This document shows positions 18,316 to 27,089 of a stretch of DNA of 64,000 bases, in pieces; positions within the stretch are counted from its first letter, which is position 1; every line of letters starts with the position of its first letter. The notes below the pieces were generated by a model. It ran no database searches and was not told the origin of the DNA. It saw nothing but the letters and a program-made list of their open reading frames with translations. This DNA comes from Desulfarculales bacterium UBA696 (GTDB taxonomy: Bacteria > Desulfobacterota > Syntrophobacteria > Syntrophobacterales > Syntrophobacteraceae). Where the stretch lies: positions 256,332 through 320,331 of the forward strand of contig DBMO01000037.1 of assembly GCA_002298995.1 (NCBI GenBank), in the 5' to 3' direction. The position numbers were made by a program, and so were the translations under genes.

Positions 18316-20148
18316 TCATTCCGTGCCCGTTTGAGGAATCCGGTGGGCGGACCTGGCGGGTCCTTTTACGGCAAAGGCCGAAGGATTGAAGACCCTGAAT
18401 TCTTCCGGAAAACTCTTCTTTATAGTCTTTTCGAGCAACTCATTAATCTCCCGGGCCGTGCTGAGGCGAAGGGCTTTTTTTGCCAACCGGCGGCAATCCT
18501 TGATAAGCGAGCGCCTGATGAGATTCTTTACGCGCGGCAAAGACTGGGGATTCATGCTCAGCGAATCAATGCCGAAGCCCAGCAGAATGGGAAGATAGAG
18601 GGGCTCGCCAGCCATCTCGCCGCAGAGGGCCACTGAAATTCCAGCCTTGTGGCCCGCATCAACTGTGTGTTTGATAAATCTGAGCACTGCCGGGTGAAGA
18701 GGTTCAAAAAGATAGGCAACGTGTTCGTTGGTGCGGTCTATGCCTATACTGTACTGGATCAGATCGTTCGTGCCTATGCTGAAAAAATCGACCTCGGTTG
18801 CAAGCAGGTCCGCCACCGCCACGGCGGAAGGCAGTTCAATCATAACCCCAATCTGGATATTTTCATCAAAAGGGATTCGTTCCCTCTCAAGGTCTTCCTT
18901 GACACCATTTACGATGCGCTTCGCATCGAGCAGTTCCGCGACGCCGGAGACCAGTGGAAACATCACGCGAATATTTTTGGCGGCTGCGCTCGCCCGCAGT
19001 ATTGCACGCAGCTGCACCTTGAAAAGCTCCGGGTAGTGCAGGCAAAGGCGTATGGAGCGCAACCCCAGTACCGGATTTACTTCGTCGAGTTTGGGATACC
19101 AGGCTGAGAGCTTCTCTGCGCCTAAGTCAAGCGTTCTTATGGTAACCACGCTGGGGGCCATCAGCTCGGAAAGGTCGCGATAATCGCGAAAAAGCGACTC
19201 CTCGTCCGGCATGTCGGCCCTGTTCATGAAGAAAAATTCAGTCCGGTAAAGGCCTATGGCCTCGGCCCCGTTCTCCCTGGCTCCCCCCACCTCTTCGAGC
19301 ATCTCGATATTTGCCTCGACGCTTATCGTATAGCCGTCTCGGGTTTGAGCGGACAGGTGCGCCTTCCGGCCTATTTCCTTTATGTAGTTTTCGAGTTCGA
19401 GCTGCCGTTCGTAGTAGAACCCGATTTCATCTTCGGTTGGATTGATAATTATCTTACCGGTGGTTCCATCTATGATAAGGATCTCTCCGGTCGTGATCAG
19501 CCTCGTCGCATTTTCAGCCGCGACCACTGCCGGTATGTTGAGGGAGCGGGCAATAATCGATGTATGAGAAGTGCGGCCGCCTATTTCGGTAATGACCCCG
19601 AGAGTGTGCTCCACCTCGAGCTGGATGGCGTCAGCCGGCGAAATTTCGTGGGCCACTACTATCACCCTGTCCCGAATTTCATCGAGGGGCGATTGCTCCT
19701 GGCCGGAAAGAATTCGCATTACTCTTTCAGCGGCGGCCTCAACGTCGGCTATGCGGCTTCGAACGTAGTCGTCGTTGAGGGAGCTGAACACCTGTCTAGC
19801 CTTGGCGAGTGATTTCAAGAGGGCCAGTTGGGCATTCAATCGATCTCTTCGTATAAAGTTCAAGGATTCATCGTAGATCGAGCGGTCCCTGAGAATCATC
19901 TGCTGAACTTCGAGCAGGTGAGCGTGTTCCATGAACTCGGAACGGACGGTTTTTTTTATCGACTCGAGATCGGACTCAGCCTTTACGACTGCTTCCTCGA
20001 ACCGCCGGCACTCCAACTCGACTGCTTCGTCGCCCAGTACATTGTATTTTGGGAAGGCAATGCGGTGCCTGTCCAGTACATGCGCTTTGCCGATGGATAT
20101 TCCGGGTGACGCACCGATGCCGTCAATAACCAGGGAGGAGTTATTCAT
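18316..20148 (-). CDS. ptsI: PtsI, phosphoenolpyruvate-protein phosphotransferase (EI)
   Basis: Transfers phosphate from PEP to HPr. The 610-residue protein has the phospho-His motif GGRTSHTSIIAR (His195), the PEP-binding region (LYRTEFFFMNR) and the C-terminal Cys motif VALCGEMAGE. About 35 residues extend past the usual end. It lies 101 bp downstream of ptsH with a hairpin between. No EII sugar permease is present in the window. Confidence 0.94.
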   Translation of the reverse strand: MNNSSLVIDGIGASPGISIGKAHVLDRHRIAFPKYNVLGDEAVELECRRFEEAVVKAESDLESIKKTVRSEFMEHAHLLEVQQMILRDRSIYDESLNFIRRDRLNAQLALLKSLAKARQVFSSLNDDYVRSRIADVEAAAERVMRILSGQEQSPLDEIRDRVIVVAHEISPADAIQLEVEHTLGVITEIGGRTSHTSIIARSLNIPAVVAAENATRLITTGEILIIDGTTGKIIINPTEDEIGFYYERQLELENYIKEIGRKAHLSAQTRDGYTISVEANIEMLEEVGGARENGAEAIGLYRTEFFFMNRADMPDEESLFRDYRDLSELMAPSVVTIRTLDLGAEKLSAWYPKLDEVNPVLGLRSIRLCLHYPELFKVQLRAILRASAAAKNIRVMFPLVSGVAELLDAKRIVNGVKEDLERERIPFDENIQIGVMIELPSAVAVADLLATEVDFFSIGTNDLIQYSIGIDRTNEHVAYLFEPLHPAVLRFIKHTVDAGHKAGISVALCGEMAGEPLYLPILLGFGIDSLSMNPQSLPRVKNLIRRSLIKDCRRLAKKALRLSTAREINELLEKTIKKSFPEEFRVFNPSAFAVKGPARSAHRIPQTGTE

Positions 20149-20169
20149 GGGGAAATCGTCTCGTTTTCA

Positions 20170-20197
20170 AAAAGAATAAGCCCATATTGGGCTTATT
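20170..20197 (-). terminator. Hairpin between ptsH and ptsI, possible attenuator
   Basis: A perfect inverted repeat AATAAGCCCA / TGGGCTTATT (20175-20197) with a 3-base loop is followed, on the minus strand, by CTTTTT. It lies 22 bp before the ptsI start and could partly terminate transcripts from ptsH. Confidence 0.5.
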
Positions 20198-20249
20198 ATA
20201 CATATTCCATTTCTGCGGGGCTGTGAAGAACTTAAATGCCGCAATGGGA

Positions 20250-20606
20250 TCATGGCTCGCCGAATTTGGTTTGGAAAAGGAAGGCAAGAGCGCTTATTGC
20301 GTTGGATGCATCCGCTCCCCTCGCGCTGATGCGGATCTGGCTTCCACGAGGGCACACCAGGGTCATGAGATCGAGAATGCTCTTAGCGTTTACCTTCATC
20401 CCGCATTTGGAAATAAAGATTTCGGATTCGAACCGGCTGGCCGTTTTTACGATCTGAGCCGCCACCCGAGCATGGATGCCGAGTTTATTGGCTACCACGA
20501 AGTCCTGCTCAAGGAATGGCGGTTCTTCTCCGGGAACCTGGTTCAAATTGGTACTTTCCCTTCGGTATGCGAAATTTCGGGGGTCTATTAGCATATGGGC
20601 ACCCAT
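20250..20606 (-). CDS. ptsH: HPr-family phosphocarrier protein
   Basis: 118 residues, of which about 30 form an N-terminal extension not found in typical HPr (about 88 residues). The phospho-His motif is NKLGIHARVA (His45). Exactly 31 residues later is Ser76 in AKSILDL, matching the His15/Ser46 spacing of sites for EI and HPr kinase. No HPr kinase gene is seen here. ATG 20594 is an alternative start that would shorten the extension by four residues only. Probably regulatory rather than sugar-transporting. Confidence 0.88.
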   Translation of the reverse strand: MGAHMLIDPRNFAYRRESTNLNQVPGEEPPFLEQDFVVANKLGIHARVAAQIVKTASRFESEIFISKCGMKVNAKSILDLMTLVCPRGSQIRISARGADASNAISALAFLFQTKFGEP

Positions 20607-20771
20607 TATGTCAACCTCATGAACGCGAGCCGGAAAGTCGAGCGAGCACGGGATCGGAGCAGTGCGATGCGATCCGCTAATTATCAGGGTGTAAAGAAAT
20701 TATTTCGGCAAAACGGCAAAAGATCTTGAAATTATAAGTACGACCTTTTGAAATTCCAGTGGTGGGGTATC

Positions 20772-21608
20772 CTAGTTTTTAATCAGATCGATAACCAAGG
20801 ACGCTACTTCTTTTGAATAGAGCATCCCCACATGGCTTACCGGCGACGTCGGATATTCGGTCCATCCGGGATAGGGCGCGCGCAGGCTTTCGGATGGCAG
20901 GACCAGCGCGTCCGCGGGTGAAAAAATACAGGCTGCGGGGCAGGGTGCTTCTCGCCCCTCCCGTTCGATTTCCCTGATAAGCGGGCCGTCATACATCAAG
21001 CTCCTGCCCAGATTGCCGGTGGCAAAAGCAGTCATTTTCGATCCGCGGTGAGGGGCTCCAAGCGTAATCACCAGGGAGGGGGCGTGGTCGCCCGAGGACC
21101 TTTCAGCGTAGACTCTGCAGAGGAGTCCGCCAAGACTGTGTCCTATAAGGACCAGCGGCTGCCCGGGTGCTTCGGCGTGAGTTTTTGCAACGAACCTTTC
21201 GAATTTGGTGAAAATCGATTCGAAAGAGGTGAAAAACGAGAAATAGTTCATGAGGTACAGGTTCGTGAAACCGGCTTTGCGAAGCCTGTGCCTCATCACG
21301 AGCCATGCCGACGTGTTATGGTAAAGGCCGTGGGTAAGGATGATAACCGGCTGAGAGGGCGCGATCCGTGCCGGCCTCCCAAGGCGCGGAAAAAGAACGA
21401 GAGGATATGTCATCATCACCACGAGCAGGCTTGCAAATCCTGTCAATACCCCGTGAAAGGTCAGGGCCATGAGGCTCCTGCCGGAGGACTCGACGAGGCT
21501 GCATTTAGGAGCGCCGGCATTTTCGAACCAGAAAAAAGAATAGATGAAGAGCGCGACAGCCGCCGAGATGCATATGGGGATAAGGAGTAACTCCGCGACG
21601 ATGTTCAT
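20772..21608 (-). CDS. Membrane-anchored alpha/beta hydrolase, lipase-like
   Basis: 278 residues. Two N-terminal hydrophobic segments (about 5-30 and 48-75) precede an alpha/beta-hydrolase domain with the oxyanion-site HG in LTHGLYHNTSAW and the nucleophile elbow GHSLGG (156-161), then the acid (SPADALV) and His (PVSHVGML). It resembles triacylglycerol lipases and PGAP1-like esterases. Its stop lies 13 bp from the next gene's region on the same strand, suggesting an operon with the RACo-like gene upstream. Substrate unknown. Confidence 0.78.
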   Translation of the reverse strand: MNIVAELLLIPICISAAVALFIYSFFWFENAGAPKCSLVESSGRSLMALTFHGVLTGFASLLVVMMTYPLVLFPRLGRPARIAPSQPVIILTHGLYHNTSAWLVMRHRLRKAGFTNLYLMNYFSFFTSFESIFTKFERFVAKTHAEAPGQPLVLIGHSLGGLLCRVYAERSSGDHAPSLVITLGAPHRGSKMTAFATGNLGRSLMYDGPLIREIEREGREAPCPAACIFSPADALVLPSESLRAPYPGWTEYPTSPVSHVGMLYSKEVASLVIDLIKN

Positions 21609-21620
21609 GGCAATCTCGAT

Positions 21621-23585
21621 TCATTCAAACATATGAGGGTGCTCATGATGCTTCAGGTTCCTGTCCAGGATCTCCTTTACCGAAGGAAAAAGACTCATGT
21701 CGGTGTGAGGCAGAAACATCGCCGCTATGAACTCGTTCATGAAGTCCTGGTTAACACTGAGCTCGAAATAGGTCATCCGGTTCGCTATTTCCTCGGCCCT
21801 GCGAAAGGCGTGTGTCGAAAGCAGCGCGAGCCGTGCACCGGCAAGGGAGCTGTTACCGACAAAGCGGATGCGCTCCTTTGGGATGTCTGGAAGCAGGCCG
21901 ATAAAGATTGCCTTCTCAATGTCGAGGTGAGCGCCGAAGCCGCCCGCGACATATATCCTCTGCAGGTCCGTGAACTCCATATCCATGCTGTTCAGCAGGA
22001 CCTTCACCGAAGCAAGCATCGCCCCTTTGCTCTTGATGAGGTTGCTTATATCGTCCTCGGTTATGACTATGGGCTGGCCGGATTCGGTTTCATAAGGAAA
22101 GGCGATGATGAATTCGGGTGTATCGTCGACTACCTGCACCCTGGGATGTGAGAAATTTGCAAACTTGCCGCTCTGGTCGATGATGCCCGCGCAAAGCAAT
22201 TCGGCAATTATGTCTATTATGGCCGAGCCGCAAAGGCCTATCGGTTTTTTCGATGCTATGGTCTCGTAATGGAGCTTCACGCCCTCGAAATGTATCGTAT
22301 CGATGGCTCCGCCTATTGCCCGCATTCCACACTTGATTCCGCCACCCTCGAATGCCGGCCCGGCAGATGACGAACAGCATACCAGCCATTCATTGTTGCC
22401 TATCACTATTTCACCATTGGTGCCGACGTCGATCAGGGCGCTTATCTCGGGTTGATCGTACATGCCGCAGGCAAGAACGCCGGCGGTGATGTCGCCTCCA
22501 ACATAGCTGCTGACACAGGGCATGCAGTGAAAAAACGCCTTGGGGTGGGCTTTCAGTCCCGTCTCGGAGGCCTGAAATTGAGGAAAGCGGGTAGCAACGG
22601 GTATATATGGAGCGATACGGATATTGGCCGGATCGATGCCCAGCAGGAGGTGGCTCATCACCGTATTCCCGGCGGCAACAAAACAGGTGATGTCGTCATG
22701 ATTGATTTTGTGCTTGGATACAAGCGAATCGACAAGGGAATTTATGGTGTATACAACTGCCTCGGAAAGTGGGCCAAGGCCTGACTGTGTGACAGCATAG
22801 ATCATCCGGGATATAACGTCTTCGCCATACCGCGCCTGGCTGTTGTGGCTGGCCTGAACGCCGATGACGGTGCCGCTTCGCAGGTGCACCAGTTGGGCCA
22901 CTATGGTGGTTGTACCGACGTCGATGGCAATCCCGTAGTTGCGATTGGCCGTGTTTCCACCTTCAATCGCTCTGATCTGTGGGCATTCGGCGTTTCGAAA
23001 GTGTACAGTGGCGGTTACCTTCCAGTTGTGCCTGCGCACAAGATGGTTAAGGTCCCAAAGGCATGAATAGTGTGTCAGGAAGCTCGTGTCCTCCAGCTTC
23101 TTTCGCAGCTCCCTGTGTACCCGCTCGAGGTCGGAGAGGCTGTCCGTAATAGTTGGATGGGGCAGCTCAAGGTAAAACTTCTGGCAAAGCGGGCGGAAAA
23201 ATGAGCTGGCTCGGATATCCGGGCCTTTTTCCACCGCGGTTGGGGCATCATAAGAGACGAGATAATCGGCAATCTGTATCTGTTCAACATCCTGCCTCGA
23301 TTCAGGCGGGACCCAGACCTCGATGTCCTCGTCCTGTATTTCCGCCTGGCATGCAAGAACATAGCCCTGCTCCATTTCTTTGCGGCTCAGCTGGCCGATT
23401 ACCTTGCTGGATATTTTTACTTTTCCCTTCGTAACCCTGACGCGGCACTTTCCGCATATCCCCTGGCCGCCGCAAAGGTTACTCAGGTCGATTTCGGCGT
23501 AGGAAGCTATCTCCATCAATTTTTCGCCTGGCTCGGCCTCGGTTCGAGTGCCTTCCGGCTGAAAAGTAACTATAATCTTGCCCAT
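21621..23585 (-). CDS. RACo-like corrinoid activation protein: 2Fe-2S ferredoxin plus ASKHA domain
   Basis: 654 residues. An N-terminal ferredoxin domain has C38-x5-C44-x2-C47 and C79 for a plant-type [2Fe-2S] cluster. A linker leads to the DUF4445/ASKHA ATPase region with IDVGTTTIVAQLV, ISALIDVGTNGEIVIGN and AGGFGAHLDIEKA. Proteins of this architecture (RACo, RamA-like) use ATP to reductively reactivate inactive Co(II) corrinoid proteins. No methyltransferase or corrinoid protein gene is beside it, so the client is unknown. It fits an anaerobe that relies on B12. Confidence 0.85.
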   Translation of the reverse strand: MGKIIVTFQPEGTRTEAEPGEKLMEIASYAEIDLSNLCGGQGICGKCRVRVTKGKVKISSKVIGQLSRKEMEQGYVLACQAEIQDEDIEVWVPPESRQDVEQIQIADYLVSYDAPTAVEKGPDIRASSFFRPLCQKFYLELPHPTITDSLSDLERVHRELRKKLEDTSFLTHYSCLWDLNHLVRRHNWKVTATVHFRNAECPQIRAIEGGNTANRNYGIAIDVGTTTIVAQLVHLRSGTVIGVQASHNSQARYGEDVISRMIYAVTQSGLGPLSEAVVYTINSLVDSLVSKHKINHDDITCFVAAGNTVMSHLLLGIDPANIRIAPYIPVATRFPQFQASETGLKAHPKAFFHCMPCVSSYVGGDITAGVLACGMYDQPEISALIDVGTNGEIVIGNNEWLVCCSSSAGPAFEGGGIKCGMRAIGGAIDTIHFEGVKLHYETIASKKPIGLCGSAIIDIIAELLCAGIIDQSGKFANFSHPRVQVVDDTPEFIIAFPYETESGQPIVITEDDISNLIKSKGAMLASVKVLLNSMDMEFTDLQRIYVAGGFGAHLDIEKAIFIGLLPDIPKERIRFVGNSSLAGARLALLSTHAFRRAEEIANRMTYFELSVNQDFMNEFIAAMFLPHTDMSLFPSVKEILDRNLKHHEHPHMFE

Positions 23586-23625
23586 TCACATCTCCATGGG
23601 AAAATACAAAGCGCCGCGCAATGTG

Positions 23626-23661
23626 CCGGCCTGCTATCCGTCATGGCGGATAGCAGGCCGG
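23626..23661. repeat. Perfect 15-bp inverted repeat in a divergent promoter region
   Basis: CCGGCCTGCTATCCG (23626-23640) is repeated in reverse complement at 23647-23661, separated by six bases. It lies between the divergently transcribed RACo-like and glycosyltransferase genes and contains an in-frame ATG (23643) inside the loop. It could be an operator or an RNA hairpin at the 5' end of either transcript. There is no T run, so it is not an obvious terminator. Confidence 0.7.
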
Positions 23662-23702
23662 AAAACAATTCGGTGGCGAATTCAGGCATCGAGGGGGGAG
23701 TC

Positions 23703-24797
23703 GTGTTGGACCAAACGGGATCGAAAGTAGCATATTATATAACCCCGCATGGCTTTGGCCATGCAGTGCGCGCGTTGGAAACAATTCGACGCCTGACGGA
23801 TCTGGACCCCGGTTCCAAGCCCATCATTATATCAGATATACCCTATGCGCTTGTAGAGCAAAATGTTGGCAGGCCCATTCCAATGAGGCGGGTTCGGCTG
23901 GATATTGGTTTGTGCCAGTTTGACAGCATACGGTTCGATCTCGAAAAGACGCTGCTGGCCCTCGAGAAGCTTCTATCCGAGGCGGGAGCTATAATAGAGC
24001 GCGAAAAGCAGTTCCTGCTCAGCCGCAACGTAAGGCTTGTCGTCTCGGATATTCCTTTCCTGCCATTTGACGCCGCGCGGGAATGCGGGCTGAAATCAAT
24101 CGGGATCGGCAACTTTACCTGGGATTGGATCTACAGGGATTATGCGGGAAGCGATCCACGCTGGAACGAGATCATATCCCGGATTAAAGACAGTTATGGT
24201 ACGGGCTCGCTATTTCTGCGCCTTCCCATGCACGGTGACTGCTCGGTATTTCCGAAAATCGAAGATGTCTCTCTGGTCGCTCGAAAATCGAGCCGGAGCA
24301 GGAATGAGATTAGATCGCTGCTCGGGCTGAGCGTCGAGGAGAAGATGGTTCTGGTCTCTTTCAGCAGCCTCGAAATTGACGAAGCCGCCCTTGCCAGGCT
24401 CAAGAAAATCAGCGGCATAACTTTCTTCTACAAAAGTCCCACGAAATTCCCCTTGCCAGGTGCGCGCTCGATAGACGGAACGGAGATATCATATGTGGAT
24501 GCCGTAGCCGCAGCAGATGCAGTTATCACAAAGCCCGGGTACGGCATAGTCTCCGATTGCCTCGCCCATGGCACACCAATCATCTACACCGACCGCGGCC
24601 CGTTTCCAGAATACGAGATATTGGTCGAAACAATCCGGCGCGAACTGACCTGTGTCTATATTGACAGAGTAGATTTCCTTGCCGGGAATTGGCATGAGGC
24701 AATCCGAAAAATTCTAGCTCTTCCGCGAAAGCAGCCTGCGATAAAGATGGATGGCGCAGATCAGTGTGCGAGGAAAATACTGGATTTTCTGAAATAA
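23703..24797 (+). CDS. GT-B glycosyltransferase-like protein
   Basis: About 364 residues. The N-terminal half opens with VAYYITPHGFGHAVRALETIRRL, the glycine-rich donor/acceptor loop of MurG/GT-B-like proteins. The C-terminal half contains ADAVITKPGYGIVSDCLAHGTPIIYTDRGPFPEYE, which matches a nucleotide-sugar binding site. It resembles the glycosyltransferase-like domain found fused to sugar kinases in plants (arabinokinase). The start is revised: GTG 23703 (or TTG 23706) lies directly after GAGGGGGGAG, whereas ATG 23643 sits within a hairpin loop. Substrate unknown. Confidence 0.7.
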   Translation: MLDQTGSKVAYYITPHGFGHAVRALETIRRLTDLDPGSKPIIISDIPYALVEQNVGRPIPMRRVRLDIGLCQFDSIRFDLEKTLLALEKLLSEAGAIIEREKQFLLSRNVRLVVSDIPFLPFDAARECGLKSIGIGNFTWDWIYRDYAGSDPRWNEIISRIKDSYGTGSLFLRLPMHGDCSVFPKIEDVSLVARKSSRSRNEIRSLLGLSVEEKMVLVSFSSLEIDEAALARLKKISGITFFYKSPTKFPLPGARSIDGTEISYVDAVAAADAVITKPGYGIVSDCLAHGTPIIYTDRGPFPEYEILVETIRRELTCVYIDRVDFLAGNWHEAIRKILALPRKQPAIKMDGADQCARKILDFLK

Positions 24798-24959
24798 TGA
24801 CCTTTTTAGACACGACCGCTAAAGTCCAGCCCAAATCTTCCCGAAAAGATTAAAGTCAAAAGGCAAAAGGATGTTCGGTGCAACGCCGCCGTGCTATCAT
24901 GACGTGGGCGATAATCTCAACTTGAACATATTACCCTCGAATCTGGAAAATAGCCTTTC

Positions 24960-26147
24960 ATGTATCTGACCTCTTTCATTCATCGAGAGGAGCTGCTGGA
25001 AATTGCCGAGAGGTGGTTCTGGGGGAAGCCAGATCCGGGTGATGCCCTGCGGCTCACTAAGATTCTCATCTGCGACGGGTTTGTGATCGGAGAGACCCTC
25101 GATTCTATTATTGACCGGTTTCTGGAAATTATCCGGCCCGGGCCATTCAATAAAGTTCGAATCCGGTCAAAGGGGGAGCTGCGTGAGGCAATTTACCGGT
25201 CCTCTGGCCGCGGCTCGGCGCGTGCGAGGTTACTTTCGGATAACTACCTGAAAAACCCGGATTATTTCTACCGCGACGCGCCAATAAACGGTCTGCTCTG
25301 CCTGGATGGTTCCGGCATTCTTGTCGGGTCTGCCCGGATAAAGCGGCCTCGGCGGATCGCCGAGAAGGCAAACCGGCGCATCGCGAAATGGATTTTCAAT
25401 ACGGTACTCGATGAGGCGCAGGCAATGGCGAAGCTTAGGGCCGCTATATCGGGGGTCCCTCTTGAGGAACTCTACACCCCCGAGGCGGAAATGGTTCGCG
25501 AATTTGTCGAGGCCGAAGAAAGAATCGCGCGAAGCTTTCGCGAAGGGACAATACGGTTCGACCGTGAGGCCATAACCATCAACGATGTGGGCGGTATCAA
25601 GATTATAGGTGAAGAGCACGAACTGAAGCTCATCGAGGAAACACTGCGCTCCGATCCCACGGTTGGTCTCTCGGAGCGCGAGGATTTTCGGGGCGACTAC
25701 GAGGCTGTAAGCTTGATAATCGAAGTTTCCTGGGATCCTGAGTCAATCTGCCGAAAGTACAGGGAAGGGAAGAACTGGGAGAAGTATCTGAACCGCGGGG
25801 TTCCCGAGCAGGAACTCAAGAAGGGAATCGAGCCGCTGCTGGCGGGTGCAGACCCGCGGTTAAAGATTGAGTTGATACTCTCGACCTTTGATGCAATGGT
25901 CGAATCGGAACTCGGCAACAGCATTCACGAGGAGCGGATAATTGCCCAGCGGGACTGCAAGGCCTACAAGGGCTACATCCCGACCAACGTGGAATTTCTG
26001 CTCGAATATCTTTTCGCGGTGGGCTTCAGCCCGCAAACCGACATCGAACTCCTGCCCATTAAGCTATGGGGGAGATATCTTCCCGATACTCTGGTCACTT
26101 TCATTCGCCGGCTCTATCGCCTGCCGGAATACGATCTTTTCTACTGA
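24960..26147 (+). CDS. Unknown protein with possible divergent RelA/SpoT-like nucleotidyltransferase region
   Basis: 395 residues, soluble, rich in charged residues. I do not firmly recognise it. The stretch near 210-260 (INDVGGIKIIGE, then a helix, then YEAVSLIIEV) and the later KIELILSTFDAMVE...HEER (about 300-330) follow the order of the RelA/SpoT synthetase core (D-x-x-G-I-R-I-I, GYR-L-V, V-E-I-Q-x-R-T, H). Key residues differ, so an active alarmone synthetase is doubtful. It stands alone between a glycosyltransferase and a convergent PP2C phosphatase. Confidence 0.6.
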   Translation: MYLTSFIHREELLEIAERWFWGKPDPGDALRLTKILICDGFVIGETLDSIIDRFLEIIRPGPFNKVRIRSKGELREAIYRSSGRGSARARLLSDNYLKNPDYFYRDAPINGLLCLDGSGILVGSARIKRPRRIAEKANRRIAKWIFNTVLDEAQAMAKLRAAISGVPLEELYTPEAEMVREFVEAEERIARSFREGTIRFDREAITINDVGGIKIIGEEHELKLIEETLRSDPTVGLSEREDFRGDYEAVSLIIEVSWDPESICRKYREGKNWEKYLNRGVPEQELKKGIEPLLAGADPRLKIELILSTFDAMVESELGNSIHEERIIAQRDCKAYKGYIPTNVEFLLEYLFAVGFSPQTDIELLPIKLWGRYLPDTLVTFIRRLYRLPEYDLFY

Positions 26148-26167
26148 AATAAGCTTCTTGGACGAAC

Positions 26168-26875
26168 CTAGATTCTGGCCAGGACAGCCGTGATATTGTC
26201 GTTGCCGCTGGACTTGAGGCTTCTTTCGATCAAGATCCCGAGTTTTTCCCGCAGGCCAATGTTAAGGGCCAGCACCGACTCGATTTCGGAATGCGGCATG
26301 GAATCGTGGAGGCCATCGGAGGATAGCATCAGGAGGTCTCCCGAATCTAGACTCAGTGTCCCTTCCTCGGGTTCGAAATTAGGGCAGCCAACGCATTTTA
26401 GCAACATGCTCCCATAAGGATGAACCCGTGCCATCTCGCTCGATATTTTGCCTTTCTTGAGAAGCGATCCGGGAATTGTGTGGTCGGTGGTGACCTGGTG
26501 CAACACACCCTGTCGGAAATGATACAGCCTGCTGTCTCCGACGTGAACCCAAAAACCGGTGCGCCCCGAGATAAAAACGGATGTGACTGTTGTGCCCATT
26601 CCCTTCATGGATGGGTCCAGGCGGGATGAATCGACGATTGTTTTATTGGCATCGAAGACTGCCCTGACGAGATTCTTAAGGGGGTGGTTCGACGCAGCAT
26701 CCAGGCGCTCCATCGCCTCCATTGCCACTTGAGCCGCAACCTCCCCCGCAACATGGCCTCCCATGCCGTCAGCCAGGGCGAGCAGGGCCGAGTCGTCACT
26801 AAAAGTTTTTACGAGAAAGCGATCTTCGTTGTTTGACCTGACTAAGCCGGTATGGGTCCCCGATTCTATCAGCAT
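26168..26875 (-). CDS. PP2C-family Ser/Thr protein phosphatase
   Basis: 235 residues, a minimal PPM/PP2C domain. Metal-binding motifs are present in order: RSNNEDRFLV, ALADGMGGHVAGEVA, VGDSRLYHFR, LLMLSSDGLHD and GNDNITAVLA. It would dephosphorylate Ser/Thr on proteins in the cytoplasm. No partner kinase or FHA protein is adjacent. Convergent with its left neighbour. Confidence 0.92.
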   Translation of the reverse strand: MLIESGTHTGLVRSNNEDRFLVKTFSDDSALLALADGMGGHVAGEVAAQVAMEAMERLDAASNHPLKNLVRAVFDANKTIVDSSRLDPSMKGMGTTVTSVFISGRTGFWVHVGDSRLYHFRQGVLHQVTTDHTIPGSLLKKGKISSEMARVHPYGSMLLKCVGCPNFEPEEGTLSLDSGDLLMLSSDGLHDSMPHSEIESVLALNIGLREKLGILIERSLKSSGNDNITAVLARI

Positions 26876-27019
26876 CTTCCAATCGCTCCCTCGCTATGCG
26901 CCCTCGACAAATTAAATTGTGCTTGGCCGGTGATTTTATATCACCTCTCGGTAAAGTTTAAATACTTACCGCGCGGCTGGTGCGTTTTTCTTGCTTATTT
27001 TCCGGATCAGCTGGAACAA

Positions 27020-27063
27020 AAAAATCGCCCCCGCGGAAATGGCGCTGATCCGTCGAGGGCGAT
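27020..27063 (-). terminator. Intrinsic terminator of the cbpAB operon
   Basis: On the minus strand GATCGCCC pairs with GGGCGAT across a long partly paired loop and is followed by T7. It lies 27 bp beyond the cbpB stop codon. Confidence 0.7.
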
Positions 27064-27089
27064 CAATTTGCATTCCGGTGGAAAATCAA

